This document shows, in pieces, positions 10,075-23,450 of a DNA stretch of 43,757 nucleotides. This DNA comes from Lojkania enalia (taxonomy: Eukaryota; Ascomycota; Dothideomycetes; Pleosporales). Position numbers and translations under genes: made by a program. Position 1 is the first letter of the stretch; each line of letters opens with the position of its first letter. The notes under the pieces are model-generated. The model saw nothing but the letters and a program-made list of their open reading frames with translations, was not told the DNA's origin and did no database searches. The stretch is taken from contig ML986793.1 in the NCBI GenBank assembly GCA_010094045.1, positions 17,939 through 61,695 on the forward strand, given 5' to 3'.

Positions 10075-10200
10075 TAATATAGTTTAGCATAAAGACATAG
10101 ATTAAAGAAGTATTATATTGTTATTCTTCTTCTCTAGTGCTCAAGCTACCCTATATAGTATTACTGCTAAGCCCGCTAGCCAGCGGTAGATTCCGTACTA
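10075..10200 (-). repeat. Gypsy-G 3' LTR (126 bp)
   Basis: It matches 32475-32600 over its whole length with transitions only, for example gtgctcaagc against gcgcttaagc. Its ends read TAGTACGG...TATATTA on the minus strand, which is TG...CA after RIP. Confidence 0.9.
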
Positions 10201-10223
10201 TTTCTACTAGCCCTCCCTTTCTC
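10201..10223 (-). other. Putative Gypsy-G polypurine tract
   Basis: On the minus strand this reads GAGAAAGGGAGGGCTAG plus a short AGAAA, directly before the 3' LTR. The purine richness and position support the minus-strand orientation of the element. Confidence 0.55.
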
Positions 10224-13200
10224 ATCTAGTTTCGTCGGTGGTAGTAGTAGAAAGTTTAGTAAAAACTATTATAGAGCTCTTTAGACTTATCTATATTACT
10301 ATTAAACTTATCTTTATTAGAATTTATATCTTTATCTAAGTTCGAGCCTTTAGATAACAGTTTAGTAGGTCCTTCCCCCGTCTGTTATCTACTTTCCACC
10401 TTTTTTATTTTCTTTGCTAACTTATTTAATATTATAATAAGCTTCCTTTTTTATAAGATATAATTATATATAGGAGCGGGTTGACTATTATTATTAGGTA
10501 TACTACCGGTATTAAGAAAGTTCTAAATTTCACGCGTGTCGTCGTAATAAATCTAGTTGTAGAGAGATATACTAGAGCCGGTATTCTAGTAATTTAAAAT
10601 CTAAAGTTTACGCTAAGTAAGACGTATATTATTAATTAGAATATTTACAGTAATAATAGTATTCGGGTCTATAGTATTTATATTATCGACTAGTCTTATT
10701 AGAAGAATAGTATAGGGATATACTATTCTACTTAATATAGGCGGGATAAATTTCCTATTATTAATAGTCTAGTTATTTATATTTCCTACTTCTCGAAGAT
10801 CTTATAGATTAAATTAATATCTCTAGAGCTTAAAGTTTTATAGATAGTCCTACATTTTAAAGATAAGGACGGTACTAATAGTAAATACTATTTCTTTAGT
10901 TAGATTCTTCTAGTAGTATATCTATAAGTCTTATTATACCTATTCTAGCTACTATATAATATAGTATTACTCGGCGTCTTCGCGGGAGCGAAGTCTAGAT
11001 AAGATTCTAATAACTTCCGTTTTCAGATTTATTTCTCTAAACTAGAGTTTAAATAAGCTAAGATATCCGGTATAGAGGGCTGTTAGGTTAATTATAAAGG
11101 GCGTAAATTTGTTGAAATTTTCGATATTTAGAATAGTACGGCCTTCTTTTATCTCTTATAGGACGCTAAGAGGGAGGTTATAAGCAGCATCCTATATATT
11201 ATATATATTATCTTTTCGTACTAAGACTTTATTACTAGATATTAGTACTAGTACTTTTTAGATAGTACTATAAAATAGTTCTAGGTCGTATTTAAACTAA
11301 AGATAGACTTGTAGCTTATAGTTAGTAAAAGTAAAGAATTATTAGTAGATAATTTCTACTGCGGCTATATTTAGGTCGGTATATTACCTAATATTAGTAA
11401 TATCCGTACTAATAAAGGTTAGGTAAGTAGTAGCAGCTGGGTCTTTAATTATATTATAGTAGAAGTCTGCTAATAGGATTTTTCTAAACTCTTATACTAG
11501 AATATCTACTATAAAGATACTATTAGGCGTATTAATATCGAATTTATTTAGATTATAATTTTTATTTACAGCGGTAAGTTTTACTAGAAATATATAGTTA
11601 ATAGATTAGAAGATTTTAAGGTTCTATTTACCTAGATTATAGAAAAAGCTGTTAAGTAGAACTCCTTTATAATAGTCGGCAATATCTAAGGGTAATAAGT
11701 AATTAGTTTTAATATTAAAGTCTACTAGGTACCTATTCTTTTATATATAGATAACTAAGTTAATAATAGCTTCTATAGCTCCTTTTAATTTCTTATATTT
11801 TGTTGTAATAGAGGGGAAATATAAAAGGAAATATTTATAAAAGAATACTACGAGGATATCTTTTTCTTTTTATATCGAGGGCTTAGTATGCTTACTTAAC
11901 CTATAGTTCTAGTAAATTGGTTTTTAAGTATTTAGCTTTATTAGTATATTCTTATCTAGTAGTAAGAGTAAAGCTGATATTACCGGATTATAGGGGATTA
12001 TTTTATTGTCTTCGCAGCCATCTAAGTCGGCTACTAGTTATATAGGATCGACTAGAATATTGCTAAATAAAAGTGCGGCGGACTCTTTCTTCTTTATAAA
12101 TAACCTAAAACCTTTCTATACTTCTTTTATAGTTTAAGATAGTAATAGTTTCTACTAGTATTTTCCTTTCTACTATTAGAATTCTTTAAGTATAATACCG
12201 TTAATATTATTAAATTTCTAATCTTCGCCTAAATAGTTAATAGTAATACCTTATAGGTTGTAAATATTTCTATTTTAATTAACTATCCAGCTAGTATAAA
12301 AAGCATAAATAATAGTCCTCTAGGAGTAGAGATATTTAAGGGGTTTAGACCAGTTATTTTTCTTATACTCGGAATATTAATTAACATCTATTAAAGTATA
12401 GACCGTCTATCCAGTATTATATAGTATTCTATATTTTTTAAGGAGGTTGCTATTATAGTTTAAGGGTATATTAAGTTATATAATAAGTAGTAATACGTGA
12501 GCGAATATAAGAAATAATATCTAGCTTTTCCATTTTTTAATTATTATAGTATTCCCGTATAAAACGATATATTTTCTAAATTTACTACTAGTATATTAGT
12601 AGGTATTACTATATATCCTTATAGCGTTATATAATTATTTCTTAGGTTTTTTAGGATTAGTAAGATTCTACATTATTCTTATTTTTAGATAATTTTATAC
12701 TACAGAAGAAATTTTAGCAGAAATCTTAGTTTTAGTAGAAAGTAGGTTTTACGACAATTCTGCTATAGAAGAATCTATAGGTATAGCAGCGGTATATTTT
12801 AGAGTTATTAGAGCTGTAGGGAGCCTTAAAATAATACTAGAGAATTCTCTAGGATTAGCGATTTCTACTATATTTTTACGATTTTTTAGTAGTTCTATAC
12901 GTTTCTTATATACTGTTAAAATGTTAGCTAGTTAGAGTCCCTCTAGTATAGCCTTAGCCTAATATATACAGTCGTTGGAGATATTAAAGATAGATTTTTA
13001 TTACTATACTTTAGTTACTTTAATAGAAAGTTTAAGAACTAAAAACTAAACTTTATTTAGAAAATTTTAAATTAGGCGTAATATTTAATTTATATTATAA
13101 TCCTAGGTAGTAAATATAAAGATCGAGTCCTTATCTTTCAATCGCTATATAAGACTAATATCTAAAAGCTTAAGTTCTTACTCTTCTACTTAAACTACTT

Positions 13201-13248
13201 ATACTAACGCTGCTAGCGTAAAACTAACTATATCTAATATAACTACTA

Positions 13249-15120
13249 ACGTACAGTATAAGCGAGCTGATTACCTAAGCAAGCTGATTATAATGCTAAG
13301 ACTATACTAAAATCGCGACTACTTTTCGCAAAATATTATACTTTCTTATATTCTATTGTATTATATAGTATAGTAGCCTATTCTTCTATATCTATAGCAT
13401 TATTTTTACACGTCCGCGAGTTATACCTAGCCTCACTGTACTACCTACAGTACCTTTAAGTCGGCTAGTCTCTATTAACGCGCGCCTTCTTTCTACTCTT
13501 CTTTCTATTAGTATAAGCGCTAAAATCTTTTAGAGCAGTTAATTAAGCGCCTTCTTTAATTGTTAGATTACCTTCCTTCTATATATACTTTCTTTTATAT
13601 AATTAACATTATATAGCAGCCTTATTAACTATTTAAAACTTAATAACCTAAGCGCGTAATAGTATATTTTTATATATTATATACGTAGTACCCTTTATAA
13701 ACTATTTAAACGCCTCTACTATTAAAATAAGCGAGCTATCTAGATACTTTTAAACTCTTAATCAAATATATATAGATTAAGACCTAAATTTAATAGGATT
13801 ACTTAGTATTTTTAACTCCTAAGAGGTATCTTCAACTATAGAAGGTATTAGTATATATAGTCGAACTTTAAGCTTTAATAGTACTATATCTAGGTTGAAT
13901 AGAACTAGACTAGCGCCTTAAAAGCTACTTAGAATATTACTCTTTATAATTGCTGCGTTAAAAGCTACTTTAAAGTAGAGTAAGAACTCGATTTTTATAA
14001 TATAGTTAATATAACCGTATATCAGCTGCTCGACTTAGCGCCCGTACGCAGTCTTTAAAGGTAAGAAACAACCTATATCTAGTAGCTGTAGTAGGTGTAA
14101 CGAATATAGAGGCATGTAGAAAGTAATAATATTCTTTTCCTTATAGAGCTGCCTAAATTTAAGCGAGTTATAGCTTTTATAGCTGTCAAGAATTAGCAAT
14201 TGATATATACTAATAGTATAATCCTTTATATACGCGTTAAAGTACTTTAACTACTTAATACTAATATTATTTATCGTCTAGCCGTTATTAGTAACCTATA
14301 TAGCCCAGGTTGGTAGAATATTATCTTCTTTATACTATATAGAGAGGTGGTAGGTACCTATAAAGATAATAAAAGGTAGTATTATCTATCCTATCGCGTT
14401 AATACTCTAGATAACTATAGTCTACTTATAATTACCTAGCTGGAGCTGCTTTAGTTAATTCCGTCTCTTAGAGCTAGTAACTACTACTCCTATTAATATC
14501 ACGCCTATTATAAAGCTTAATTTATTAAAGTTGTATATATCTTTATTAATAATACTATACTTAGCCTTTATATTCTATATAAGGTAGAACTAGCCTCTTA
14601 TAACCTTAAGATCCTCGCATTTAGCTCTTAAATAATTGTACTTTCGATTAAATTTAACCTTAAGCTTAGGCGTACGTTTAATAAAGTTCTCTACCTAGTT
14701 CTTTCTAACCTAGCTAGTAGAGCGTGCAGCTAGCAGTAAATTAGCTATATTTTAAATAGTAGTAAGCTATAGTAGAAATCCTCTTATATCTAGATCTAGT
14801 ATATACTAAATAATTACCCACTCCTTAGTCTTACTAAGCTTTATTAAATTAGACCGGTAATCGCGTTATAGAACTATTCCTTGTCTTTATATACTAAGTA
14901 TACTTTAGGAGATATTATAGATTAATGTAATATAATATATAGTTAGTATTACGTCTTGTTAAAAAGCTTAAAGTATAAGCTATATTCTAGCTTCTTTCTA
15001 AATTAATTCTGCAGTTATTAGTTATAGTATAATACTATAAAGTATAATTATCGCGATTTTAGTAGAGTTTTAGTATTATAATCAGCTTGCTTAGGTAATT
15101 AGCTCGCTTATACTATACGT
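13249..15120 (-). mobile_element. Fot1/pogo-like transposon, family B copy 1 (1872 bp)
   Basis: This is a complete element with TIRs beginning ACGTACAGTATAAGCG and TA duplications at 13247-13248 and 15121-15122. Each TIR has two direct copies of TAAGCGAGCTGATTA, 17 bp apart. It is the same length as the copy at 15790-17661, and differences I checked are transitions. It interrupts ORF3 of Gypsy-G. Confidence 0.92.
13400..14950 (-). pseudogene. Fot1/pogo-like DDE transposase relic (family B copy 1)
   Basis: On the minus strand the catalytic blocks are YNFNKLSFIIG near 14500-14535, LLILDSYKSY near 14160-14195 with Asp retained, and LLQLLDIGCFLPLK near 14065-14110 with Asp retained. The C-terminal knuckle relic at about 13405-13460 reads RYCR.YSEARYNSRTC, consistent with CxxCxxxGHNxxxC. 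Two of the three catalytic acids survive, more than in family A, but TAG/TAA stops prevent expression. Confidence 0.85.
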
Positions 15121-15789
15121 TATTATATTCTTATCTAAAGAAGTATAGTCTTTTACTTTAAGTATATTATTTTCAGCGGATAGATTTAATAATTTTTCTA
15201 CTACTATCCTACTAATAATATTATATAAGATAGCATATTTCCTTAATTCTCTATAGGCCTCTACTAGAGTATTATACTTCTTATATCGCGTAATCTATTC
15301 TTCTTTAATAGTATCTTTATTAAGTCTAGTCTATCCTATCTTACCAACTATTATAGGGATAGTATATAAGTATACTTCTAGAATATCCGGTGCTAGGGGT
15401 AACTTAGGCTAGTTAAATATAACTTATATTTTTAGAATAGTTCTCTTACTATCTATATTATTATCTAGATAACTTTCGGTTGCTAGTTTAAATACAGTAG
15501 TTTTATTCTTATTAGCGGGTATAAGAACACCTTAGTTAATTTAGGAACTAGTTATATTTTCCGCTTAAGCAGTCTTATTTATTATAGAGGATACTATTAG
15601 AAGGGTTGTATAATTATAATAAACCTAGTTATATAGCTTAGAATAATATAGAGTCTCAGCGTTTAGCTTAAAAGTAGTAAGAAGTAAAGCTTAAATTTTA
15701 GATAAAGAGAGGCTGTTTATCTATTTATAGCGATAGAGGTAGGTAAAAGCGGTAGGTAATACTAGTAGGTAAAGACGATAGAAGTACTA

Positions 15790-17661
15790 ACGTACAGTAT
15801 AAGCGAGCTGATTACCTAAGCGAGCTGATTATAATGCTAAAACTATACTAAAATCGCGACTACTTTTCGTAAAATATTATACTTTCTTATATTCTATTAT
15901 ACTATATAGTATAGTAGCCTATTCTTCTATATCTATAGTATTATTTTTATACGTCCGCGAGTTATACCTAGCCTTACTATACTACCTACAGCACCTTTAA
16001 GTCAGCTAGTCTCTATTAACGCGCGCCTTCTTCCTACTCTTCTTTCTATTAGTATAAGCGCTAAAATCTTTTAGAGTAGTTAATTAAGTACCTTCTTTAA
16101 TTGTTAGATTACCTTCCTTCTATATATACTTTCTTTTATGCGATCGATATTATATAGCAGCCTTATTAGCTGCTTAAAGCTTAGTAACCTAAGCGCGTAA
16201 TAGTACGTTTTTATATATTATATACACAGCACCCTTTATAAACTATTTAAACGCTTCTACTATTAAAATAGGCGAGCTATCTAAGTACTTTTAAACTCTT
16301 AATTAAATGTATATAGATTAAGACCTAAATTTAATAGGATTACTTAGTATTTTTAACTCTTAAGGGGTATCTTTAACTATAGAGGGTATTAGTATACGCA
16401 GTCGAACTTTAAGCTTTAATAGTATTATATCTAGGTTAAATAGAACTAGGCTAGCACTTTAAAAGCTACTTAGAATATTACTCTTTATAATTGCTGCGTT
16501 AAAAGCTGCTTTAAAGTAGGGTAAGAATTCGATTTTTATAATATAGTTGATATAACCGTATATTAGCTGCTTAACTTAGCGCCCGTACGCAGTCTTTAAA
16601 AGTGAGAAACAACCTATATCTAGTAGCTATAGTAGGTGCGATAAATATAGAGGTATATAGAGAGTAATAATATTCTTTTCCTCGCAGAGCTGCCTGAATT
16701 TAAGTAAGTTATAGCTCTTATAGCCGTCGAGAATTAGCAATTAATACGTATTAATAGTACGATCCTTTATATACGCGTTAAAGTACTTTAACTACTTAAT
16801 ACTAATATTATTTATTATCTAGCCGTTATTAGTAACCTATATAGCCTAGGTTGGTAGAATATTATCTTCTTTATACTATATAGAGAGGTAGTAGGTACTT
16901 ATAAAGATAATAAAAGGTAGTATCACCTATCCTATCGCGTTAATACTCTAGATAACTGTAGTCTACTCGCGATTACCTGGCTGGAGCTACTTTAGTCGAT
17001 TCTATCTCTTAGAGCTAGTAACTACTACTCCTATTAATATCACGCCTATTATAAAGCCTAATTTATTAAAGTTGTACGTGTCTTTATTAACAATACTATA
17101 CTTAGCCTTTATATTCTATATAAGGTAGAACCAGCCTCTTATAATCTTAAGATCCTTATATTTAGCTTTTAAATAGTTGTACTTTTAATTAAATTTAACC
17201 TTAAGCTTAGGCGTACGTTTAATAAAGTTCTCTACCTAGTTCTTTCTAACCTAGCTAGTAGAGCGTATAGCTAGCAGTAAATTAGCTATATCTTAAATAG
17301 TAGTAAGCTGCGGCGGAAATCCTCTTATATCTAGATCTAGTATATACTAAATAATTACCTACTCCTTAGTCTTACTAAGCTTTATTAAATTAGGCCGGCA
17401 ATCATATTATAGAACTATTCCTCACCTTTATATACTAAGTATACTTTAGGAGATATTATAGATTAATGTAACGCGATATATAGTTAGTATTATATCTTAT
17501 TAAAAAGCTTAAAGTGTAAACTATATTCTAGCTTCTTTCTAAATTAATTCTATAGTTATTAGTTATAGTATAATACTATAAAGTATAATTATCGCGATTT
17601 TAGTAGGGTTTTAGCATTATAATCAGCTCGCTTAGGTAATTAGCTTACTTATACTGTATAT
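15790..17661 (-). mobile_element. Fot1/pogo-like transposon, family B copy 2 (1872 bp)
   Basis: This is the second complete family B element, flanked by TA (15788-15789 and 17662-17663). It lies only 667 bp of host sequence away from copy 1 and in the same orientation. The host here is the junction between integrase and ORF3 of Gypsy-G. The right TIR has lost CpG (CTGTATAT instead of CTGTACGT). Confidence 0.92.
15940..17490 (-). pseudogene. Fot1/pogo-like DDE transposase relic (family B copy 2)
   Basis: This frame is collinear with the relic in copy 1. On the minus strand the region around 17040-17075 corresponds to the first catalytic block, 16695-16735 to the second, and 16600-16650 to the third. 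The C-terminal knuckle lies at about 15945-16000. Transitions relative to copy 1 occur in both directions, so each copy was mutated independently after insertion. Confidence 0.8.
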
Positions 17662-17663
17662 TA

Positions 17664-19460
17664 GCTGAAAAAAGAGTATATACTTTACGCCTTTTACTAT
17701 TTAAGTTATTATAGTAAAGGTGCTTGCTAATAATTACGCCTATAATACTAAAGAGCTTTAAATAGATAGGTTAATAGAGAAGATATTACTATCTTATAGG
17801 TATTTCTACCTATACTAGATAGTATAGTCTTAAATTTCTAATTTCGCTAGATATTTCGTTTAAAGGTTTATCTATTAGTAGTTATTAGTTTAAAGGCGCT
17901 TTTTCCAGCTGTTAGGCTGTTAGAGGTAGTATAGAAGATAACCTTTTAGGTCTCGTATCTAAGTATCTACTACTAGTTTAAATCCTAGTAGATCTTCTTA
18001 TTCTTATACTTATATATACCGATTTATTCTTTTTCTAGAGGTTCTTATAGATCTAAACCTTATCTAGAGTTTTAGGATAATCGCGGTTATAAGCTATAAT
18101 AAGTTTCTTAGCCTTTTTAAAGTTATTTATATCGTACTAGACGTTATATATACTTCTCTAACCTTTCTAGCGTACTAGATATTTTGGTCTACCGCTATAC
18201 TTATCGAGTTTTTATACTAAGAGTTATTCTATTTTATAAAATAGTACCTCTTCGTCTATAGCTTTAACTAGGGCTTGTTAGGGTTTAATAGTATATCTAA
18301 AAGGGTCTATACCCTTTAAAATAGGTTCTAGTTATAATATAGATACAACTAGATAAATCTTTAAAGTTTCTAGAAGTTTAAATTAGTAAGCATTCTTATT
18401 AACCTTATCGATAATTTTTAATAGTATAGAACGTTAAACGTCTAGTTTTTAATTTAAGTAACTGTAGACGCGGTATCTATAGTAGAATTTTAGTATAGCC
18501 CAGTCTCCGACCTTAAGCTTAAGAGGCTTATATTTAAGATTGTAGGCGTACTTTATATTTATATTTATAATAGCGAGGGCCTTATATATTATACCTTAAT
18601 ACTACTAGTATAAAGTAGTATAATTAGTATACGGAATTTTACTAAGTACTCCTAGTAGGTCGTAAAAGTTAAAGCCTTAAAGTTGTTATTATAATATAAC
18701 CCCTATTAATATATTAGAGGATATATTTATCGCAAATTTTACAAATAGTAGTACCTCTATCTAGTTTATATTAGGATTTATAGTATAGAAATATTAAAGC
18801 GCGATTTTAGCGGTTTAGTTAGTTCTTTTAGACTAACTATCGGTTTAAGAGTACCAGGCGGTAGATGTTAAGTATAATATGCTAACGCTTTTAAATATAT
18901 ACTCCTATAACTTATTTAAGAACTGTAGGTCTCTATTAGAGATAATACCTTTCGGTAAGCCTTATCTATAGTCGATAAGAGCTTTAATAAAAGTAGATCC
19001 CTAATTAGCAGTTAAATAGTCTATCATCCCTAGTATAAAAAGTACTATTTTTATTTCTTTACAAGTAGCTGTTAGTAGAGTATTAAAGCTATATTTACTA
19101 GTAGAGAGTCTAGTAATAATATTAATTGTAATAATAAAAAAGGGGGCTCTAAGATTAGGTATTAGTTATAAGCTGCTGTATAGTTAATACCGCTCGGTAC
19201 AATTTTATAAATAATTAGGGTAGAATCGGATATATATTTTAAGAAGCTTTATAAGCCTTTAAATAAAAACCGTATTCTTTATATATTTATAGGTTCTATA
19301 AAAGCCTTAGTAAAACTATTAATTATACGCGGATTGGAATATTTCGTTTACTATAACCTTTAGAATATATAGTTGTTCTATACCGTCGAGTTTATCGCAG
19401 TAGAAAATTAGTCCGTCTTTTTCGATAAAGTTTAGGCCTCTAAGCAGTCTATCTAGTTCT
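17664..19460 (-). pseudogene. Gypsy-G integrase relic
   Basis: On the minus strand the N-terminal zinc-binding region lies at about 19270-19420, reading LRGLNFIEKDGLIFYCDKLD and then a relic of H-x-H spacing (QFY.GFYRTY). The catalytic core follows: ISNRDLQF (about 18920-18945, the second-Asp block retained) and STAWYS.TDS (about 18840-18885), which is the HSQTDGQ-type block after RIP. The C-terminal part (about 17700-18500) is open apart from TAA/TAG, but I could not recognise a chromodomain. It directly precedes ORF3. Confidence 0.78.
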
Positions 19461-21370
19461 TCTTCGTCGTCCCTTTTACCGCGAATAACAAGCTTAACTT
19501 TCCTCTAATAGGTGTTTTTATTATAAGCTTGTTTTAAGCGGCTTGTAAAGTTATTAATTATACTAATAAGAGAGGCGTTAAAGTAGTAAATATAGTTGGA
19601 ACATTAAATACCCGTTTAATAGGAGCTTCGCGTTATAGGAATATATAGAAGATATAACTCGTCTTTATTCTATTACGTAGTTATGCTGTAAGTATATTTA
19701 AGGTCTTCTAGTATATCTATACTAATATCTCTTAGATTTATTACGCTACTAAAGCGTAAGAGTATATTAGGTACTTAATATATATATTCTAGTTAGTATC
19801 TTACAATAAGGTTTAGAAACTATTATAGATACTAGATATAGCAGATAAAACGTAAGTTTAACCGGTCCGCTAATAATAATATAAGAAACTTTTAATACGT
19901 TATAGCTATAATAGCGGAATAGTCTATAAAAATATAATACTTTAACGCGCTAGCTATTAAATATCTAGTTTTTTTAATAAACTATACTATAGCAGATATT
20001 TCAAGTTCTATAGGCTAATAGTTATTCTTAGCCGGCGATAAACGCTTAGAGAGAAAAAGAACGGGTTAAATAGATTCTTAAGAGAAATCCTTAACTTTTT
20101 TCAGCTACGTAGTAGGGCTATTTTCTATATTCTCAAATCCTTCGGGAGTAGAAATATCCTCTATTATCGGTTTAGAGTCATCAACGATATAGTATAAGAA
20201 ACCTACTATTCCCCATTCTTTAGAGGTATTAACATCACTATAAATTAGCTAATAGGGGTTGATATAGTATAGAATAGTATTTTCCCGAAACTACTCTTAT
20301 ATCGTATTAAAGGCTACTTTTAGTATAAGGTCTTTAGTAATTAGTATAGATTCTCCAAACCTTTTATACTTAAACTTTCTAGAGGGGACTCTCTTTAGCA
20401 GCTCGGTTTTTAAATCCTAAAGCGGACCGCTAAACTAAGTATAATAGGCGGTCTTATTATAGAGGAAGTTTATAGTACTAATATATATTTCTAGTACGGC
20501 AGCGGTCTTTAGAAATTCTAGGTTATATAGTACTGCCAGACGCTTATTAGTTGTAGAAAGTCGAAGTACGTCAACTTTCTATCTAAAAAGGATGGCGTTT
20601 AGGTAACTAAGGTAGTACTTTTTAGCTAATAGTAAGAAGCGTAGATAGTTAAGCCGTTTGAAGAGTTTCTACAAATAGCGTTTATATTTCTTAAGGCTGT
20701 TTAAGAAGATAATAAAATCTTTTATATAAACTTAGATAAATAGGAAGTCTCGTATAATATTTTCCATTTATTTTTATATATGCTAAATACTGTTAATATA
20801 ATCTATAATCATAATATATAAGAATTCTTATCTATAGTAACTATTTATTACAAGTTTATATTAATCTTGTTCTACGATAAACTACTAGTAGAAAAAACTT
20901 ACTCTATTAATAATAGAGATATAGGTAGCACCCTATACTACTTAGATAATATCTAATTACTTCCTTAGTAGGTAGAAATCTTTAACTATAGTATTATTTA
21001 GGGTCTATAGGTTAATTATAGGTCGGCCTTTACGCGAGATATTACTATCCTTATTAGTAATCGTCTTCTAAACTATAAAGATCGAGTATCTAAAATACGT
21101 ATCTCGGTTTACTTAAAACATCTTTTCTTCTTAGTAAAGTTTATTAAAGAGTTTATTAATAAGCCTCTATTTGTTAGGTATAAGAGGGTAGGGTTTAATA
21201 TTCAGTTTTACATTTTCCTAGCCTAGAATTAAGGGGATATATATATATAATTCGCTTAGGATATTAATAGTAGTACTATAGTTAGTAAAAAGATTTAGAA
21301 AGTTTTCTATAATTAGTACTAGACGTTTAATATTATTAGAGCTTTTTATACTATATACATTAACTCTATT
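19460..21370 (-). pseudogene. Gypsy-G reverse transcriptase and RNase H relic
   Basis: RT blocks on the minus strand, in order, are GRPIINL (21007-21028), a VKDFYLLRK segment, VSFFYQ (about 20880), and VYIKDFIIF (about 20705-20731), the RIPped YVDDFIIF catalytic motif. RNase H follows at about 19700-20350, with QLIYSDVNTS near 20215-20250 matching the family's first-Asp block. The N-terminal end is cut at 21370 by the copia insertion, and the protease lies on its other side. The block set is that of Ty3/gypsy, not copia. Confidence 0.85.
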
Positions 21371-21574
21371 TATAGTGAGAGGCGAATCTTATCTTAGGGA
21401 GGGAGATAAGGAGCTGAACTAGTTGATTAAAGATAGCCAGCGGGCCATATTTATATACATGAAAAAGGGGTATATCAGCTGATATCCAGCGTAATATCCG
21501 GCGTGATATCGACCGTAATATTATACGTTGATATCTAATACAGCTCGGCAGACTAGTCGAAAATTCCTATAATA
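21371..21574 (-). repeat. Copia-1 3' LTR (204 bp)
   Basis: This pairs with 26821-27024. Examples of differences are gtgatatc against gtaatatc and cggcagac against cagcagac, all transitions. It contains several short GATATC/TAATATC-type motifs spaced about 12-15 bp. Confidence 0.92.
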
Positions 21575-21589
21575 TACCCCCCCAGTTTT
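21575..21589 (-). other. Copia-1 polypurine tract
   Basis: On the minus strand AAAACTGGGGGGGTA lies immediately upstream of the 3' LTR, the expected primer for plus-strand synthesis. Confidence 0.7.
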
Positions 21590-21649
21590 AACTGCGAAGG
21601 AGAAGCTGCGTCGAAAAAAAAAATGAAGGTAGATACTATACTAAAAGAG

Positions 21650-23450
21650 GTAAATTATATAGAGTAACTAGTAGTAGAGCTAAGTACGCTTGCAGAAATA
21701 TCAATTTAATATAATATAGGGTAAGTTATAATCAATTTTTAATTACCCCCTAAGATTCTTATTAGTAATCGATTTATTTAGCTGATAGAAATTCCTGAGA
21801 TTTGATTCTAGCTGAAATATCTTCTATTTTTAGTTGCTTAATAAACCTTTAGTATTGTTGCGGCTGCAGAACTTTTATAAGGCTGTTAGCTAGCATTAGA
21901 TTTATCGGTTACCAACTAATTATAAGTCTCTACTCTGCTACTTCTTAACGTAGCCAGTACTAGTATATATCTACATAGCGAAGTTTAGTATTAAAACGCT
22001 TAGATAGCTTATTTATAATATCTACTATTTATTAATTATTATAAAGTAGTACTAGTTATATATTAATATAGAAGCGTAGTAAGGCGAAGGTCTTCTACTA
22101 CTATTCTATTTCTAATCCAGCAACTAATAGTGCTAATAATTCTACCTCAGTAGTCGATTTTATAACCGTATACTAAATTAAGACTTTCCAATCGATTAAC
22201 ATCCTAAAAAGTTGAAATATATAGTTGTAGGAACTTTAACAAGTATTAGGATCATCGCCGAAAGCTGTATTAGATATACTATAGAATAGTAATTGCTCTA
22301 TAGGGTTAACATAATTAGTATTACTACTCTAGCTGATAGTAGAGGTATTTTATATATTATCAGCTATTACTGTAATTGTTAAGTACTTCGTACTAATTAG
22401 ATATTGCTATACCCTTAAGGTAGTATTAATATAATAATTACTAGGGTTCTAGAGGTATTATAATAATATTAAGTACGCTCGCGCGATATTAGAGTATATA
22501 AAAACTATAATCTAAGCTAGACAACTAATTAGTTGTTGGTAGTAAGATATCCTATTAGAGGATTCCTTAGTAGCGGCTGGTAGTATATTCTCGTGTAGAG
22601 GTGTACTCGGCACCTTCTTATTAACCGTAATATTAAATCGCGCTGCTACCTTATTAATAAATAAGTTTTATAGTAGTTAGGTCTTGCGCTATTATATATT
22701 ATATACGACTTAAACTCTTAGAAACTAATTTAGATCTCTGAGAGATCGAAGTTCGTATTTATTACTTAATTACGATTCAAATTTCTGCTTAATAGAGATA
22801 TTTAATAGGTAAACTAGGATTATAATATTATTAATATAAAAGAAGACGATCAGCTTATCATTTACGTATAAGTAAGATATTCCTAGTACTATTTTAAGGC
22901 CTAATTACCTCAGAATCCTATCTAGCTTATAATACCAAAGTTTCGGAGCATCCTTAAGGTTATATATAGCTTTCTATAGTTGTAGATATTTCCTATACTT
23001 ATATACGAAACCTTCTAGTATATAGATATATATTAACCTATCTAATCGGCAGTTAAGGAATATGTTAACAACATTAAACTGGTATATATCGAGTTTAAAA
23101 TAAGTTGCAATTAATATTAGAAAGCGAAAGGTTCGTGCAGCTAGTATAGTAGTATAGGTATCTCTCTATTAAGATTGCAGATCGCTGTATACGACTAATC
23201 TAGCCTTAAATTTATATAGGAAACTATTCTTATCAAATTTATATACGAATACCCACATTACTAGAAGAATTTCAGCAGAATCTTAGAGGATTGTTACCTT
23301 TTACTAGGTATCTATATCCTCCTACTTCTATAATTTAGCGCGATAGGCCTTATAGAAGCTAGTATTAAAAGGGTAATTCTTTAAATCCTTATAGTACTTC
23401 GGTTCTAGCAGAAGCTAATTACAATAATATTTTCTAATAGTACGAGTTTT
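21650..23450 (-). pseudogene. Copia-1 reverse transcriptase and RNase H relic
   Basis: On the minus strand the copia RT blocks read KFDKNSFLYKFKARLVV (about 23190-23240), FNVVNIFLNCRLDRLIYIY (about 23020-23080; family pattern DVxxAFLNG), and DKLIVFFYINNIIIL (22815-22860), the RIPped YVDDI catalytic motif with Asp now Asn. RNase H is marked by IKSTTEVELLAL (about 22135-22170), matching the SSTEAEYxAL block. Stops are TAA/TAG. Confidence 0.88.

Larger units (their letters stand above)
10230..15700 (-). pseudogene. Gypsy-G ORF3: unrecognised frame of about 1,200 codons after integrase
   Basis: A minus-strand frame follows the integrase and runs almost to the polypurine tract. It is split by the DNA transposon at 13249-15120. 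When that element and one TA are removed (1,874 bp) the frame on the two sides is the same, so it was one reading frame before the insertion. I found no in-frame TGA, only TAA/TAG, which RIP makes from Gln and Trp codons. Segments such as LPLAPDILEVYLYTIP (15361-15420), VADLDGCEDNKIIPYNP (about 11970-12040) and NRYLVDFNIKTNYLLPLDIA (about 11670-11740) read like real protein. I recognise no domain, see no clear signal peptide, and cannot confirm a membrane anchor. Possibilities are an env-like gene, a captured host gene, or an unknown retroelement ORF. Confidence 0.6.
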
